From NCBI RefSeq assembly GCF_000765235.1, contig NZ_JPJG01000002.1:1-64000 (forward strand): a DNA stretch of 64,000 bases. Reading direction: 5' to 3'. Below are positions 17,703 to 26,758 of the stretch, piece by piece (the first letter of the stretch is position 1; each line of letters starts with the position of its first letter). The stretch is from Oscillibacter sp. ER4. Its GTDB lineage: Bacteria > Bacillota > Clostridia > Oscillospirales > Oscillospiraceae. A program made the translations under genes and the position numbers. The notes under the pieces were generated by a model. It was not told the origin of the DNA. It did not search any database and saw only the letters and a program-made list of their open reading frames with translations.

Positions 17703-18193
17703 TGGCAAAGAGACATTATATTCCCATCACGTCGGACGTGCTCGGCGTGAGCGACAGCAAATGCGCCTTCATCCGCAAGGTCATCCGCACGGCGCTCGCC
17801 GCCGAGGGTGTGGACTTTCCCTGTGAGATCGACGTGCGGCTGACGGACGATGAGACCATCCACGAGATCAACCGCGAAATGCGCGAGGTCGATCGCGCGA
17901 CGGACGTGCTGAGTTTCCCAATGTTCGAGCTTACCCCCGGCGAGCTGCCGGGTGAGGAGGACGCCGACCCCGGAACGGGCCTCGTCCCGCTCGGCGATAT
18001 GGTCATCTCGCTCGAGCACGTCGCCGCGCAGGCGAAGGAATACGGCCACTCCAACCGCCGCGAGCTGGCGTACCTCGTGACGCACTCGGTGCTTCACCTT
18101 CTGGGCTACGACCATCTGGACGAAGGGCCGATGAAAGCGCAGATGCGGGAACATGAAGAGGCAATTATGAAATTGCTCGAACTCGAGCGGTGA
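17702..18193 (+). CDS. ybeY: Endoribonuclease YbeY
   Basis: 163 residues. The zinc-binding motif HSVLHLLGYDH (H-x3-H-x5-H) near residues 118-130 identifies YbeY, a metal-dependent RNase involved in 16S rRNA 3'-end maturation and 70S quality control. The ATG at 17702 overlaps the phoH stop; a GTG three bases earlier is possible. It also has RATDVLSFPMF, which is typical of the family. In related genomes era follows closely; here about 700 bases of repeat A3 intervene. Confidence 0.96.
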   Translation: MAKRHYIPITSDVLGVSDSKCAFIRKVIRTALAAEGVDFPCEIDVRLTDDETIHEINREMREVDRATDVLSFPMFELTPGELPGEEDADPGTGLVPLGDMVISLEHVAAQAKEYGHSNRRELAYLVTHSVLHLLGYDHLDEGPMKAQMREHEEAIMKLLELER

Positions 18194-18895
18194 TAATTCC
18201 ACACAGGTGCGGAGGGCAATGCCGCCTGCGGGCGGCAACACCACACCCCCCATTTTCTATCCCGAGAAAGAAAACGGGCGGTGTGACCGTCCAAAAGAAA
18301 GGCGTTTGCATTGCAAGCGAGCAGCTCGAAGAGCTGCAATGCTTGCCGATTGCTACTTCCTGCGCGCGGCGGAGCCGCGTTAGCATTGCAAGACGATTTG
18401 GCTTGCTCCTATTATCCGCTGTTGCGCAGCCGTTGGCGGCTCTGCTGCCTTACGGATGCGGCACACCCCTTGCGGGTGCCGCTCTGCCCATCTTGTAGAA
18501 GTGCGCAGTAATTCCCGTCTGCTGCCAGTCTCCACAATGCGGCGAGCGCAGCAATGCCGCATTCCGCACGCAGTCTGCCGCCAGACAAACGTCACACGCG
18601 CCTCACGGCAGTAAGGCGCGGTTGCAAGACGTAACGACTCGCAGAAGATTCATGGCGAAGCCATGTACACCGCACTTACATTGCGCAGCGCGTGCAGTTA
18701 TTCAAGCGCCAGACCGACAATGTCGGGGGTCGAGGGGTTCTCCCCTCGCCTTTCTCTGGGGGTTCCAAAGGGGGTATTCTCTTTGGAAAGAAAATACCCC
18801 CTTTGTCCCGCGTCCCCACGGCAGTGGAACAGAATACCGCGCCCTTTGGGCATCCAAAAAGAGAATACAGCTTTCGCTGTATGAATAAAAAACGT
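18194..18895 (+). repeat. Family A dispersed structured repeat, copy A3
   Basis: Non-coding. From the left: GCCGC/GGCGGC-type hairpin, a near-palindrome around 18252-18282, GAGCAGCTCG hairpin near 18320, the shared CAGCCGTTGGCGGCTCTG module at about 18428-18446, GCGGCAC/GGGTGCCGC hairpin, TCTTGTAGAAGTGCGCAG, AATGCGGC/GCCGCATT stem, GCGCCT-cacggcagta-AGGCGC hairpin, ATGGC-gaa-GCCAT hairpin, GAGGGG-ttct-CCCCTC (18732-18747) and the end palindrome AAAGGGGGTATTCTCTTT (18767-18803, one mismatch). Confidence 0.9.
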
Positions 18896-18929
18896 TCAAC
18901 GAACAAAAGAAAGTTGAGGATCACCTATC

Positions 18930-19826
18930 ATGAACAAAACGAAGACCGCTATGATCACCGTCTGCGGACGGCCTAACGTCGGCAAATCCAGCCTGACGAA
19001 CGCCCTTGTGGGCGAGAAGATCGCCATCGTGTCGAACAAGCCCCAGACCACGCGCAACCGCATTTACGGCGTGATGAACCGCGGCGACACGCAGTACGTG
19101 CTGCTCGACACGCCTGGATTCCACAAGGCGCGCAACCGCCTGGGCGACTACATGGTCAAGGTCACGCGCGAATCCATCGCGGACGTGGACGCGGTGCTGC
19201 TGCTCGTTGAGCCAGTGGCGCACGTCGGCATCCCTGAGGCCGAGCTCATCGAAAAGATCAAGGCTTCTCATCTGCCGGCGATTTTGTGCATCAACAAGAT
19301 CGACACTGTCGAGAAAAAGGACGACCTGCTTGCCGTCATTGCGGCCTACAGCGAGGCGTATGCGTTTGACGCCATTATCCCCATTTCCGCGCGCACGCAC
19401 GAGGGGCTGGACGATCTGATGAACGAGCTCGGTAAGTACGCCTCTGAGGGCCCGCAGCTCTTCCCCGACGGCATGACGACTGACCAGCCCGACCGTCAGG
19501 TCGTGGGCGAGATCGTGCGCGAAAAGCTGCTGCGCAACCTCGATAAAGAGATCCCACACGGCACGGCCGTCGAGATCACGCGCTTTATTGAGCGCGACGA
19601 CGAGGTCATCGAGGTCGACGCGACCATCTACTGCGAAAAGGCGAGCCACAAGGGTATCATCATCGGCAAAAACGGCGCGATGCTCAAGAAGATCTCGACC
19701 GAGGCCCGCCGCGACATCGAGCGCTTCATGGGCACAAAGGTCTATCTCGAGACTTGGGTCAAGGTCAAGGAAAACTGGCGCGACAATATGAACTATATCA
19801 GAAGCTTCGGCTACGACGAACAGTAA
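18930..19826 (+). CDS. era: GTPase Era
   Basis: 298 residues, full length. G1 GRPNVGKSSL, G2 region KPQTTRN, G3 DTPG, G4 NKID and a C-terminal KH domain with the IGKNGAMLKKI motif. Era binds the 3' end of 16S rRNA and acts in 30S assembly, in the same process as YbeY. A GAGGAT site precedes the ATG. The last 18 codons and stop are duplicated downstream at 19987-20042. Repeat A3 lies before the gene, and recO is separated from it by a small gene and repeat A4. Confidence 0.97.
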   Translation: MNKTKTAMITVCGRPNVGKSSLTNALVGEKIAIVSNKPQTTRNRIYGVMNRGDTQYVLLDTPGFHKARNRLGDYMVKVTRESIADVDAVLLLVEPVAHVGIPEAELIEKIKASHLPAILCINKIDTVEKKDDLLAVIAAYSEAYAFDAIIPISARTHEGLDDLMNELGKYASEGPQLFPDGMTTDQPDRQVVGEIVREKLLRNLDKEIPHGTAVEITRFIERDDEVIEVDATIYCEKASHKGIIIGKNGAMLKKISTEARRDIERFMGTKVYLETWVKVKENWRDNMNYIRSFGYDEQ

Positions 19827-19827
19827 G
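19772..19827 (+). repeat. Direct repeat, copy 1: 3' end of era
   Basis: 56 bases covering the end of the era reading frame through the stop; identical to 19987-20042. Confidence 0.96.
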
Positions 19828-19986
19828 CTGCGCAGAAGAGGGGAAACGCCGGTTTTCCTGCGAGCGTGAGCAAGCCGCCGCGTGCGCGGCGTCATTCGGA
19901 GCGTCAGCGGAGAATGCCATGGGGCGAATTCATTTCGCCCGTCAATGGCTTAATGGGTTCCCGCGCGGCGGCAGGCCGCGTGGGAC
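19828..19986. other. Hairpin-rich 159-base insert between the two era 3' ends
   Basis: Contains four candidate stems in succession: GGAAAC/GTTTTCC, GCCGCCGCG/CGCGGCG, GGGCGAA-ttca-TTTCGCCC and CCGCGCGGC/GCCGCGTGG. There is no coding frame. Its neighbours on both sides are the same 56-base era end. Confidence 0.75.
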
Positions 19987-20042
19987 AAACTGGCGCGACA
20001 ATATGAACTATATCAGAAGCTTCGGCTACGACGAACAGTAAG
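19987..20042 (+). repeat. Direct repeat, copy 2: orphan era 3' end
   Basis: Identical to 19772-19827. Immediately followed by the ribosome binding site of the next gene, so this copy probably keeps the ancestral junction. Confidence 0.95.
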
Positions 20043-20052
20043 AAGGAAAAGC

Positions 20053-20241
20053 ATGTCCGATAAGAAAGAAAAGAAGACCGATGACAGCGGCAATTGTATG
20101 ATTTTTGGTATGCTGATCGGCATGAGCATCGGCTTTGCACTGGGGCAGCCGCTTTTTAACAACATGGCCGCCGGTATGGCGAGCGGTACGTGCATCGGTA
20201 TGGCGATCGGCAGCTTCATTGACTGCATCAAAAAGCAGTAA
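20053..20241 (+). CDS. Small glycine-zipper-like membrane protein
   Basis: 62 residues. Charged N-terminus (SDKKEKKTDDSGN), then two hydrophobic segments rich in Gly, Ala and Met with GxxxG-like spacing (MLIGMSIGFALG and MAAGMASGTCIGMAIGSF), ending in a basic tail. This suggests a small membrane hairpin that could pack or oligomerise. The ATG follows an AGAAGGAAA site. No named family was recognised. It sits between era and recO. Confidence 0.7.
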   Translation: MSDKKEKKTDDSGNCMIFGMLIGMSIGFALGQPLFNNMAAGMASGTCIGMAIGSFIDCIKKQ

Positions 20242-20369
20242 TAAATTTTCCCAGCCATAGTTCGCGGGAGTTTTCCTCATGCTAAGCATGAGGTGAGGGA
20301 TTTGCGAAACGGATATTTCGCGCTGTTTTTGAAAACCGGCGAGCCGATTTTTTATTTACTGGCAGTAAA

Positions 20370-21150
20370 TGATACCCATTGAGGGGTGAGGAATTTTTCC
20401 CCTGCACCGTGCAGGGGATGCGAGAAAGAGGAATATTCTCTTTCTCGAAAGAGAATTCTTTCTTTTTCGCACAGGTGCGAATGTCAATGCGGCACAAGTG
20501 CCGCGTGATGCGACCCCCATTTTCTTTCCCGAGAAAGAAAATGGGCGTCGCCCGTCCAAAAGAAAGGCGTTTCCCATTGCAAGCGAGCAGCTCGAAGAGC
20601 TGCAATGCTTGCCGATTGCACTGCCCTGTGCGCGGCGTTGCCGCGGTTGGCGTTGCTATACGATTTGACTTGCTCCTATCATCCGCTGTTGCGCAGCCGT
20701 TGGCGGCTCTGCTGCCTTACGGATGCGGCACACCCCTTGCGGGTGCCGCTCTGCCCATCTTGTAGAAGTACAGCCTAATTTCCGTCTACTGCCAGTCCCT
20801 ACAATGCGGCGAGCGCAGCAATGCCGCATTTGGCACGCAGTCTGCCGCCAAGCAAACGTCACTCGCGCCTCACGATAGTAAGGCGCGGTTGAGAGTTGTC
20901 ACGAATCGCAGAAGATTCATGGCGAAGCCATGTACACCGCACCCGATTCCGCAGGCTGCGCAGCTCTTCGAGCTACAAACTGCCAATGTGCGGGGTCAAG
21001 GGGGAAGCCCCCTTGCCTTTCTCCGGGGGTTCCAAAGGGGGTATTCTCTTTGGAAAGAGAATACCCCCTTTGACCGGCAGCAGCGCCTACGCGCTGCATT
21101 CCCCCTCCGCGCAGTGCGCGGAAAAAACCATCCTGCCTGCAAGGCAACCA
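20370..21150 (+). repeat. Family A dispersed structured repeat, copy A4
   Basis: Longest copy. The left end has CCCCTGCA-ccg-TGCAGGGG and a palindrome around 20434-20462, then CGGCA-caag-TGCCG and a CCCATTTTCTTTC/GAAAGAAAATGGG palindrome. The core is the same as A3, including the CAGCCGTTGGCGGCTCTG module. The right end has AAGGGGG-aag-CCCCCTT (20998-21014), the AAAGGGGGTATTCTCTTT palindrome (21034-21071) and a GCAGCGcctacGCGCTGC hairpin. Bases 20242-20369 before it hold no gene. Confidence 0.9.
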
Positions 21151-21191
21151 CCCTTTACACCCCTTGGTGTAAAACAATTTAGAGGAGTTTT

Positions 21192-21950
21192 ATGTCAGAA
21201 AAACTCGTGACTAAAGGCATCGTCCTTCGCGCGACGGCGACGAAGGAGGCCGACTACATATTGAATATTCTGACCGACTCGCTCGGGCGGATCGCGGTCG
21301 TGGCGCGCGGGGCGCGGCGCAAGGGAAGCCGCATCGCCGCGGGCAGTGAGCTTCTGGCCTTTTCCGAGCTCGTACTCTATCAGCGCGGGAACTGGTACTA
21401 CCTCGACGAGGCGTCGACGATCTCGCTGTTCGACGGTATCCGGCAGGACATTGAGCTACTGTCGCTCGCGTCGTATTTTGCCGAGATGACCGAGTGCGTC
21501 ACGGCGGAGGACGAGCCCGTGCCGGAGATCTTATCGCTGCTGCTCAACTCGCTCTATGCGCTCGACACGCTGCAAAAACCGCAGAGCATCGTCAAGGCGG
21601 CGTTTGAACTCAAGCTGCTTGCGCTCTCGGGCTACGAGCCGCTGCTCGACGGCTGCGCCGTCTGTGGCACGCACAACCCGAAAGAGCCGGTGTTTGACGC
21701 GCAGCAGGGCGTGCTGCTGTGCAAAGAATGTGCGGGCCACGGCGGGGGCGGCCTTCTGCCGCTGGACGCGGGCTCGTTCGCGGCGATGCGCCATGTGCTG
21801 TTTTCCGAGCCGAAGCGGATGCTGTCGTTTTCCCTCTCGGGCGAGACGGAAAAGCGCTTTGCCGCGGCGTGCGAGGTGTTTGCGCAGGTGCAGCTTGACC
21901 GGCGATTCAAAACGCTGGACTTCTACAAAAGCATGAAAATTGACAACTAA
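21192..21950 (+). CDS. recO: DNA repair protein RecO
   Basis: 252 residues, full length. An N-terminal OB fold (TKGIVLRATATKEADYILNIL, quoted here by its first motif TKGIVLRAT) is followed by a helical domain and a zinc-finger pair CAVCGTH and LLCKECAG. RecO loads RecA on SSB-coated single-stranded DNA with RecR in the RecFOR pathway. The ATG follows a GAGGAG site directly after repeat A4. In Clostridia recO normally follows era, so the order is preserved. Confidence 0.96.
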   Translation: MSEKLVTKGIVLRATATKEADYILNILTDSLGRIAVVARGARRKGSRIAAGSELLAFSELVLYQRGNWYYLDEASTISLFDGIRQDIELLSLASYFAEMTECVTAEDEPVPEILSLLLNSLYALDTLQKPQSIVKAAFELKLLALSGYEPLLDGCAVCGTHNPKEPVFDAQQGVLLCKECAGHGGGGLLPLDAGSFAAMRHVLFSEPKRMLSFSLSGETEKRFAAACEVFAQVQLDRRFKTLDFYKSMKIDN

Positions 21951-22004
21951 ACGAAATATCTGTCGAAAGAAATACGAATCGAAATCAAAATTTCGGAGAA
22001 AACT

Positions 22005-24386
22005 ATGAGTGAACTGTTTGAAAAATCCATCCGCGTGCTGGAACTGCCGCGGCTATTGGAGATGCTCGAGCATCACGCGGTGAGCGCGGAGGCCAAGGCG
22101 CGGGCGCGACGGCTGACGCCATCGGATGATTTCGGCGAGGTCAACCGCCTGCTCGACGAGACGGACGCGGCGCGCAAGATGATCATGCTGCGCGGCAGCC
22201 CTGCCTTTGGCGGCGTGCGCGACGTGGGCGAAGCGCTCTCCCGCGCCGAGCGCGGAGGCATGCTCAACACGCGGGAGCTTCTCGACATCGCGGGGCTTCT
22301 CACGAATGTGCGCCGCGTGCAGGATTATTATAAGGAGGACGAGGAGGGGACGGTCATCGACAAACTCTTCCTCTCCCTGCACCCGAACCGCTTTCTGGAG
22401 GAGAAGATCACGACCGCGATCCTCGACGAAAACGAGATCGCCGACGCGGCCTCGCCCGAGCTCGCGGAAATTCGCCGCCACAAGCGCGTGGCGGCGGCCA
22501 AGGGCCGCCAGATCCTGCAGCGCATCATTTCGTCCCCGAGCTACCGGAACGTTTTGCAGGACGCGCTGATCACGCAGCGCGGCGGGCGCTTCGTCGTGCC
22601 GGTGAAGGCCGAGTGCCGCGGCGAGCTGCCGGGCCTCGTGCACGACACGTCCTCGAGCGGCGCGACGATCTTCGTCGAGCCGATGGGCGTGGTGCAGGCC
22701 AACAACGAGCTCAAGGAGCTCGAAGCGAAAGAGGAGAAGGAGATCGACCGCATCCTCTACGCCCTCTCGGGCGAGGCGGCGAGCTTCAGCCGCGATATTC
22801 TGTGGGATTATGACATTCTCGTCCACCTCGACCTCATTTTCGCGCGCGGCGAGCTGAGCTACCGCATGAATGCCATGCGCCCCGAGCTCAAAAAGGACGG
22901 CAGCGTGTATCTGCGCCATGCGCGTCACCCGCTGCTCGACCCCGCGAAGGCCGTGCCCATCGACATTGAGCTCGGCCGCAGCTTCGATACGCTTGTCATT
23001 ACAGGCCCGAACACCGGCGGCAAGACCGTGAGCTTAAAGACGCTCGGCCTCCTCTGCCTGATGACGCAGTGCGGCCTGCATATCCCCTGCGACGACCGCA
23101 GCGCCGTGAGCATCTTTTCCTCGGTGTTGGCCGACATCGGCGACGAGCAGAGCATCGAGCAGAGTTTGTCGACCTTCTCGGCGCATATGAAAAACATCGT
23201 GCAGATCTTGGACGAGGCGGACGAGCACTGCCTGATCCTCTTCGATGAGCTGGGCGCGGGCACCGACCCCGTTGAGGGTGCGGCACTGGCCATCGCCGTC
23301 ATCGAGCAGGCGCGTTCACAGGGTGCGAAGATCGCTGCGACGACGCATTACGCCGAGCTCAAGACCTTTGCCATGACGACCGCGGGCGTGGAAAACGCAA
23401 GCTGCGAGTTCGATGTGGAAACGCTCTGCCCGACCTATAAGCTGCTCATCGGCATCCCCGGCAAGTCGAATGCCTTTGCAATCTCGAAGCGGCTGGGGCT
23501 TTCCGAGGCCGTCATTGAAAAGGCCAAGGCGCAGATGGACAGCGAGAGCATCCACTTTGAAGACGTGCTGACGCAGCTGGAGCAGAAGAGGCAGCAGTTA
23601 GAGAAAGAAAAAGCCGAGGTCGACCGTCTTTACGCCCAGCGCGAGGAGGACGCGCGCAAGGCGCGCGAGTTCCGCACGCAGATGGAGCGCGCGAAGGAGA
23701 ACGCGAGAAGCCGCGGCGAAGCCGAGGCCAAGCGCCTTTTGGCTGAGGCCAAGTCCGTCGCGGACGACACGTTCCGCGAGCTCGATGCGCTGCGCAAGCA
23801 GCAGAAAAAGCTCGACGCCCAGCAGATGAACGCCCAGCGCGCCGAGATCATGCACAACATCAAGCAGGCGCGCGACGCTGCGGGCGTGCGCGACGAGAGC
23901 ACGGAGCCCATCCCCAAGCCCTCGCGGCCCATTGAGGTTGGAGACATGGTCGAGATCCCCGGTACGCGCCGTCAGGCCGAGGTCACAGCTGTCAAGGACG
24001 GCACGCTGACGCTCAAGGCGGGCGTTTTGCAGATGAAGGTCAAAGCCGACGAGGTCCGCCTCATCGAGGCGGCGGAGCGCGCGGCCACGGCCAAAAAGCA
24101 GCCGCAGTTTGCCCCCTCGCAGCGCATTCTGCGCACGGCGTCCGCTGCGCGCGAGCTCGACATCCGCGGCATGGAGACGCTGGAGGCCGAAAGCGTGCTC
24201 GATAACTACATTGACGCTGCCGTCATGGCGCATCTTGAGACCGTGACGATCATCCACGGCAAGGGCACGGGCGCGCTGCGCAAGGCGGTGCACGCGAGCC
24301 TCCGGCGCAACAAAGCCGTCAAGAGCTTCCGCCTTGGCAACTATGGCGAGGGCGAGTCGGGCGTCACTGTGGTCGAGTTGAAATAA
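22005..24386 (+). CDS. mutS2: Endonuclease MutS2
   Basis: 793 residues. MutS-type core with Walker A GPNTGGKTVSLKT (about residues 330-342), Walker B LILFDELGAGTDP, a long coiled coil (about residues 510-640, rich in K, E, R and Q) and a C-terminal Smr nuclease domain with ELDIRGMETLEAE and the HGKGTGALR motif. MutS2 proteins lack the mismatch-recognition domain; they act on recombination intermediates and, in Bacillus, split collided ribosomes. 54 bases after recO. Confidence 0.97.
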   Translation: MSELFEKSIRVLELPRLLEMLEHHAVSAEAKARARRLTPSDDFGEVNRLLDETDAARKMIMLRGSPAFGGVRDVGEALSRAERGGMLNTRELLDIAGLLTNVRRVQDYYKEDEEGTVIDKLFLSLHPNRFLEEKITTAILDENEIADAASPELAEIRRHKRVAAAKGRQILQRIISSPSYRNVLQDALITQRGGRFVVPVKAECRGELPGLVHDTSSSGATIFVEPMGVVQANNELKELEAKEEKEIDRILYALSGEAASFSRDILWDYDILVHLDLIFARGELSYRMNAMRPELKKDGSVYLRHARHPLLDPAKAVPIDIELGRSFDTLVITGPNTGGKTVSLKTLGLLCLMTQCGLHIPCDDRSAVSIFSSVLADIGDEQSIEQSLSTFSAHMKNIVQILDEADEHCLILFDELGAGTDPVEGAALAIAVIEQARSQGAKIAATTHYAELKTFAMTTAGVENASCEFDVETLCPTYKLLIGIPGKSNAFAISKRLGLSEAVIEKAKAQMDSESIHFEDVLTQLEQKRQQLEKEKAEVDRLYAQREEDARKAREFRTQMERAKENARSRGEAEAKRLLAEAKSVADDTFRELDALRKQQKKLDAQQMNAQRAEIMHNIKQARDAAGVRDESTEPIPKPSRPIEVGDMVEIPGTRRQAEVTAVKDGTLTLKAGVLQMKVKADEVRLIEAAERAATAKKQPQFAPSQRILRTASAARELDIRGMETLEAESVLDNYIDAAVMAHLETVTIIHGKGTGALRKAVHASLRRNKAVKSFRLGNYGEGESGVTVVELK

Positions 24387-24454
24387 ATGCCTGCCCGGGG
24401 AAGCACTTTGTCTGTGTTTATTGCCAAATCCGCGCCATTTCGCGCGAAATGGCA

Positions 24455-24484
24455 TTGACGAATCGGCCCCCGATGGTATATGAT
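24455..24484 (+). promoter_or_regulatory. Promoter of the HPr gene
   Basis: TTGACG at 24455-24460, 18-base spacer, TATGAT at 24479-24484. Confidence 0.78.
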
Positions 24485-24527
24485 ACGATAAAGTCCGAAA
24501 GATTTTTTTGGAGAGGGAGTAGTAACG

Positions 24528-24791
24528 ATGTATACTCAGAATGTTACGATCAACAATGAAGTAGGCCTGCATGCTCGTCCTGCCACGTTCTTCATTCAGA
24601 AGGCCAACGAGTTCAAGAGCGGCATCTGGCTGGAGAAGGATGAGCGTCGCGTGAACGCCAAGAGCTTGCTGGGCGTGCTGTCCCTCGGGATCGTCAAGGG
24701 CACGACCATCACGCTGCTGGCCGACGGCGCGGACGAAAAGGAAGCCGTGACCGCTCTGTGCGAGCTGGTTTCCAACAATTTCGGCGAATAA
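24528..24791 (+). CDS. ptsH: Phosphocarrier protein HPr
   Basis: 87 residues. His15 in the GLHARPA motif is the phosphotransfer site of the sugar phosphotransferase system; Ser46 in NAKSLLGVLSLG is the HPr kinase site used for carbon catabolite control in Firmicutes. Both are present, which favours true HPr over Crh, where His15 is lost. The gene stands alone with its own promoter and terminator; ptsI is not adjacent. GGAGAGGGAG precedes the ATG. Confidence 0.94.
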   Translation: MYTQNVTINNEVGLHARPATFFIQKANEFKSGIWLEKDERRVNAKSLLGVLSLGIVKGTTITLLADGADEKEAVTALCELVSNNFGE

Positions 24792-24803
24792 GAAACAACC
24801 AGG

Positions 24804-24835
24804 AAAGGCGGCTTCCACAGGAAGCCGCCTTTTTC
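24804..24835 (+). terminator. Terminator of the HPr gene
   Basis: AAAGGCGGCTTCC-ACA-GGAAGCCGCCTTT hairpin with a T run. Confidence 0.93.
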
Positions 24836-24913
24836 CATTTTACCGGCACCATTCGACCGGATATACTATTATATATTATAATGTAGAGATGAAAAGAAAG
24901 GAGGGAATGTCCC

Positions 24914-26758
24914 ATGACGAAGCAGGAGCTTTTGGACAAGGCAAACGACCTGCCGCTCGCGCCTGGCGTCTATCTGATGATGGACAAGACCGGCTGCGTC
25001 ATTTACGTCGGCAAGGCGAAAAAGCTCAAAAACCGCGTCAGCCAGTATTTTCAGGAGAATTCCTCCCACAATGAGAAGACGCGCCGCATGGTCTCGCAGG
25101 TCGACCACTTTGACACGATTTTCGTCTCGACCGAGTTCGAGGCGCTGATTTTGGAAAACTCGCTCATCAAGCAGCACATGCCGCGCTACAATATCTTGTT
25201 AAAGGATGACAAGGGCTATCCCTTTGTGCGCCTCGGCACGGAGCACTATCCGCGTTTTACGATGGTCGGCAAGCCTGCGGACGACAACGCGCTCTACTTT
25301 GGCCCGTTTGGCGGACGAAACGAGACGCGCGCGGCCATCGACGCGATCTGTGCGGCATTCCGCCTGCCGACGTGCAGCCGCAAATTCCCGCGCGACATTG
25401 GAAAGGAGCGGCCCTGCCTCAACCATCACATGGGGCGCTGCGACGCGTTCTGCCGCGGCACGCCGGATGAGGACGAGTACATGCGCCGCATCGGGCAGGC
25501 CGAAGAGCTGCTGAACGGCCACTACCGCCGCTTAACGCGCGCGCTGCGCGAGGAGATGGAGCAGGAGGCCGCAGATCTGCACTTTGAACAGGCGGCAGCA
25601 CTGCGCGACCGCATCCGCGCCATCGAGGTGCTGGGCAAGCGGCAGAAGGTCATCGCCGGCATCTGCGCCGACACCGATATCTGGGGAGTTTATCGCGGCG
25701 CGCTCAAGTGCGGCAGCGCCGTACTGCACATTGAGGACGGCAGCGTGACGGGTCGAGACCTGAACCTCTTCGCCGCGCCGCAGGACGAGAGCGAGCAGAT
25801 GATCCTGTCTGCGCTGCTGCCGCAGTATTACCTCAATAAGAGCGTGCTGCCGCGCGAAATTCTGCTGCCCTGCGAGATCGAGGGCGCGGACGAGCTCGCA
25901 CAAATCTTGACCGAGCGCGCGGGCCGCAAGGTGACGCTCCACGTCCCCCAGCGGGGCGAGAAGGCCGAGCTCCTTGCCATGGCGCAGTGCAACGCGCGCG
26001 AGGACGTCGAGCGCGTGACGACCGCGCAGGAGCGCGAGAACCGCACGCTGACGCAGCTTGCGGGGATGCTCTCACTCCCTGAACCACCCGGGCGTATGGA
26101 GTCCTACGATATCTCGAACACCGGCGCGAGCGACATCGTCGCGTCGATGGTCGTCTACGAGGGCGCAAAGCCCAAGAAGAGTGCCTACCGGAGATTCAAG
26201 ATCAAGAGCCTGTCGGCCCACCCGGACGACTACGCGTCCATGGAGGAGGTGCTCACGCGCCGCATCCAGCGCTATCTGGACGGCGATGAGAAGTTCAGCC
26301 CCCTGCCGGACGTCATGCTCATCGACGGCGGCATCACGCACGCGGGCGTCGCCGAGCGCGTGTGCGCGCAGATGCATGTGCGTGTGCCGATCTTCGGCAT
26401 GGTCAAGGACGACCGCCACCGCACGCGCGCGCTCGTCACCGCGCAGGGCCGCGAGATCGACCTGCACGCCGCGCCGAACGTCTTCGCCCTGATCGGTCAG
26501 ATCCAGGAGGAGACGCACCGCTTTGCCATCACGTTCCACCACAAGAGCCATTCGCGGTCCTCGACCCGCTCGGCGCTCGACGGGATTCCGGGCGTCGGCA
26601 AGGTGCGCGCTCAGGCGCTGCTCAAGACGTTCAAGAGCGTTAAGGCGATTCGGGAGGCGGACATTTTCGCCCTTGAACGTGTGCTGCCGAAAGACGCCAC
26701 GGCGTCCGTTTACCTTCATTTTCACGGGGAAACGGACGAAAAAAAGGATGAAATGTAA
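24914..26758 (+). CDS. uvrC: UvrABC system protein C (excinuclease)
   Basis: 614 residues, full length. N-terminal GIY-YIG nuclease (APGVYLMMD...VIYVGKAKKLKNR), UVR motif in the region near residues 200-235 (EMEQEAADLHFEQAAALRD, spanning the UvrB contact), RNase H-like second nuclease with YDISNTGAS, and a C-terminal helix-hairpin-helix (IPGVGKVRAQALL). UvrC makes both incisions in nucleotide excision repair. ATG follows AAAGGAGGG. Confidence 0.98.
   Translation: MTKQELLDKANDLPLAPGVYLMMDKTGCVIYVGKAKKLKNRVSQYFQENSSHNEKTRRMVSQVDHFDTIFVSTEFEALILENSLIKQHMPRYNILLKDDKGYPFVRLGTEHYPRFTMVGKPADDNALYFGPFGGRNETRAAIDAICAAFRLPTCSRKFPRDIGKERPCLNHHMGRCDAFCRGTPDEDEYMRRIGQAEELLNGHYRRLTRALREEMEQEAADLHFEQAAALRDRIRAIEVLGKRQKVIAGICADTDIWGVYRGALKCGSAVLHIEDGSVTGRDLNLFAAPQDESEQMILSALLPQYYLNKSVLPREILLPCEIEGADELAQILTERAGRKVTLHVPQRGEKAELLAMAQCNAREDVERVTTAQERENRTLTQLAGMLSLPEPPGRMESYDISNTGASDIVASMVVYEGAKPKKSAYRRFKIKSLSAHPDDYASMEEVLTRRIQRYLDGDEKFSPLPDVMLIDGGITHAGVAERVCAQMHVRVPIFGMVKDDRHRTRALVTAQGREIDLHAAPNVFALIGQIQEETHRFAITFHHKSHSRSSTRSALDGIPGVGKVRAQALLKTFKSVKAIREADIFALERVLPKDATASVYLHFHGETDEKKDEM

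Noticed and set aside
18194-18895. Short open frames inside the family A repeats (also at 115-634, 9872-10566, 20282-21210, 56957-57681)
   Set aside because: They lack ribosome binding sites and differ by frame between copies, while stems are conserved; the sequence looks structural, not coding.
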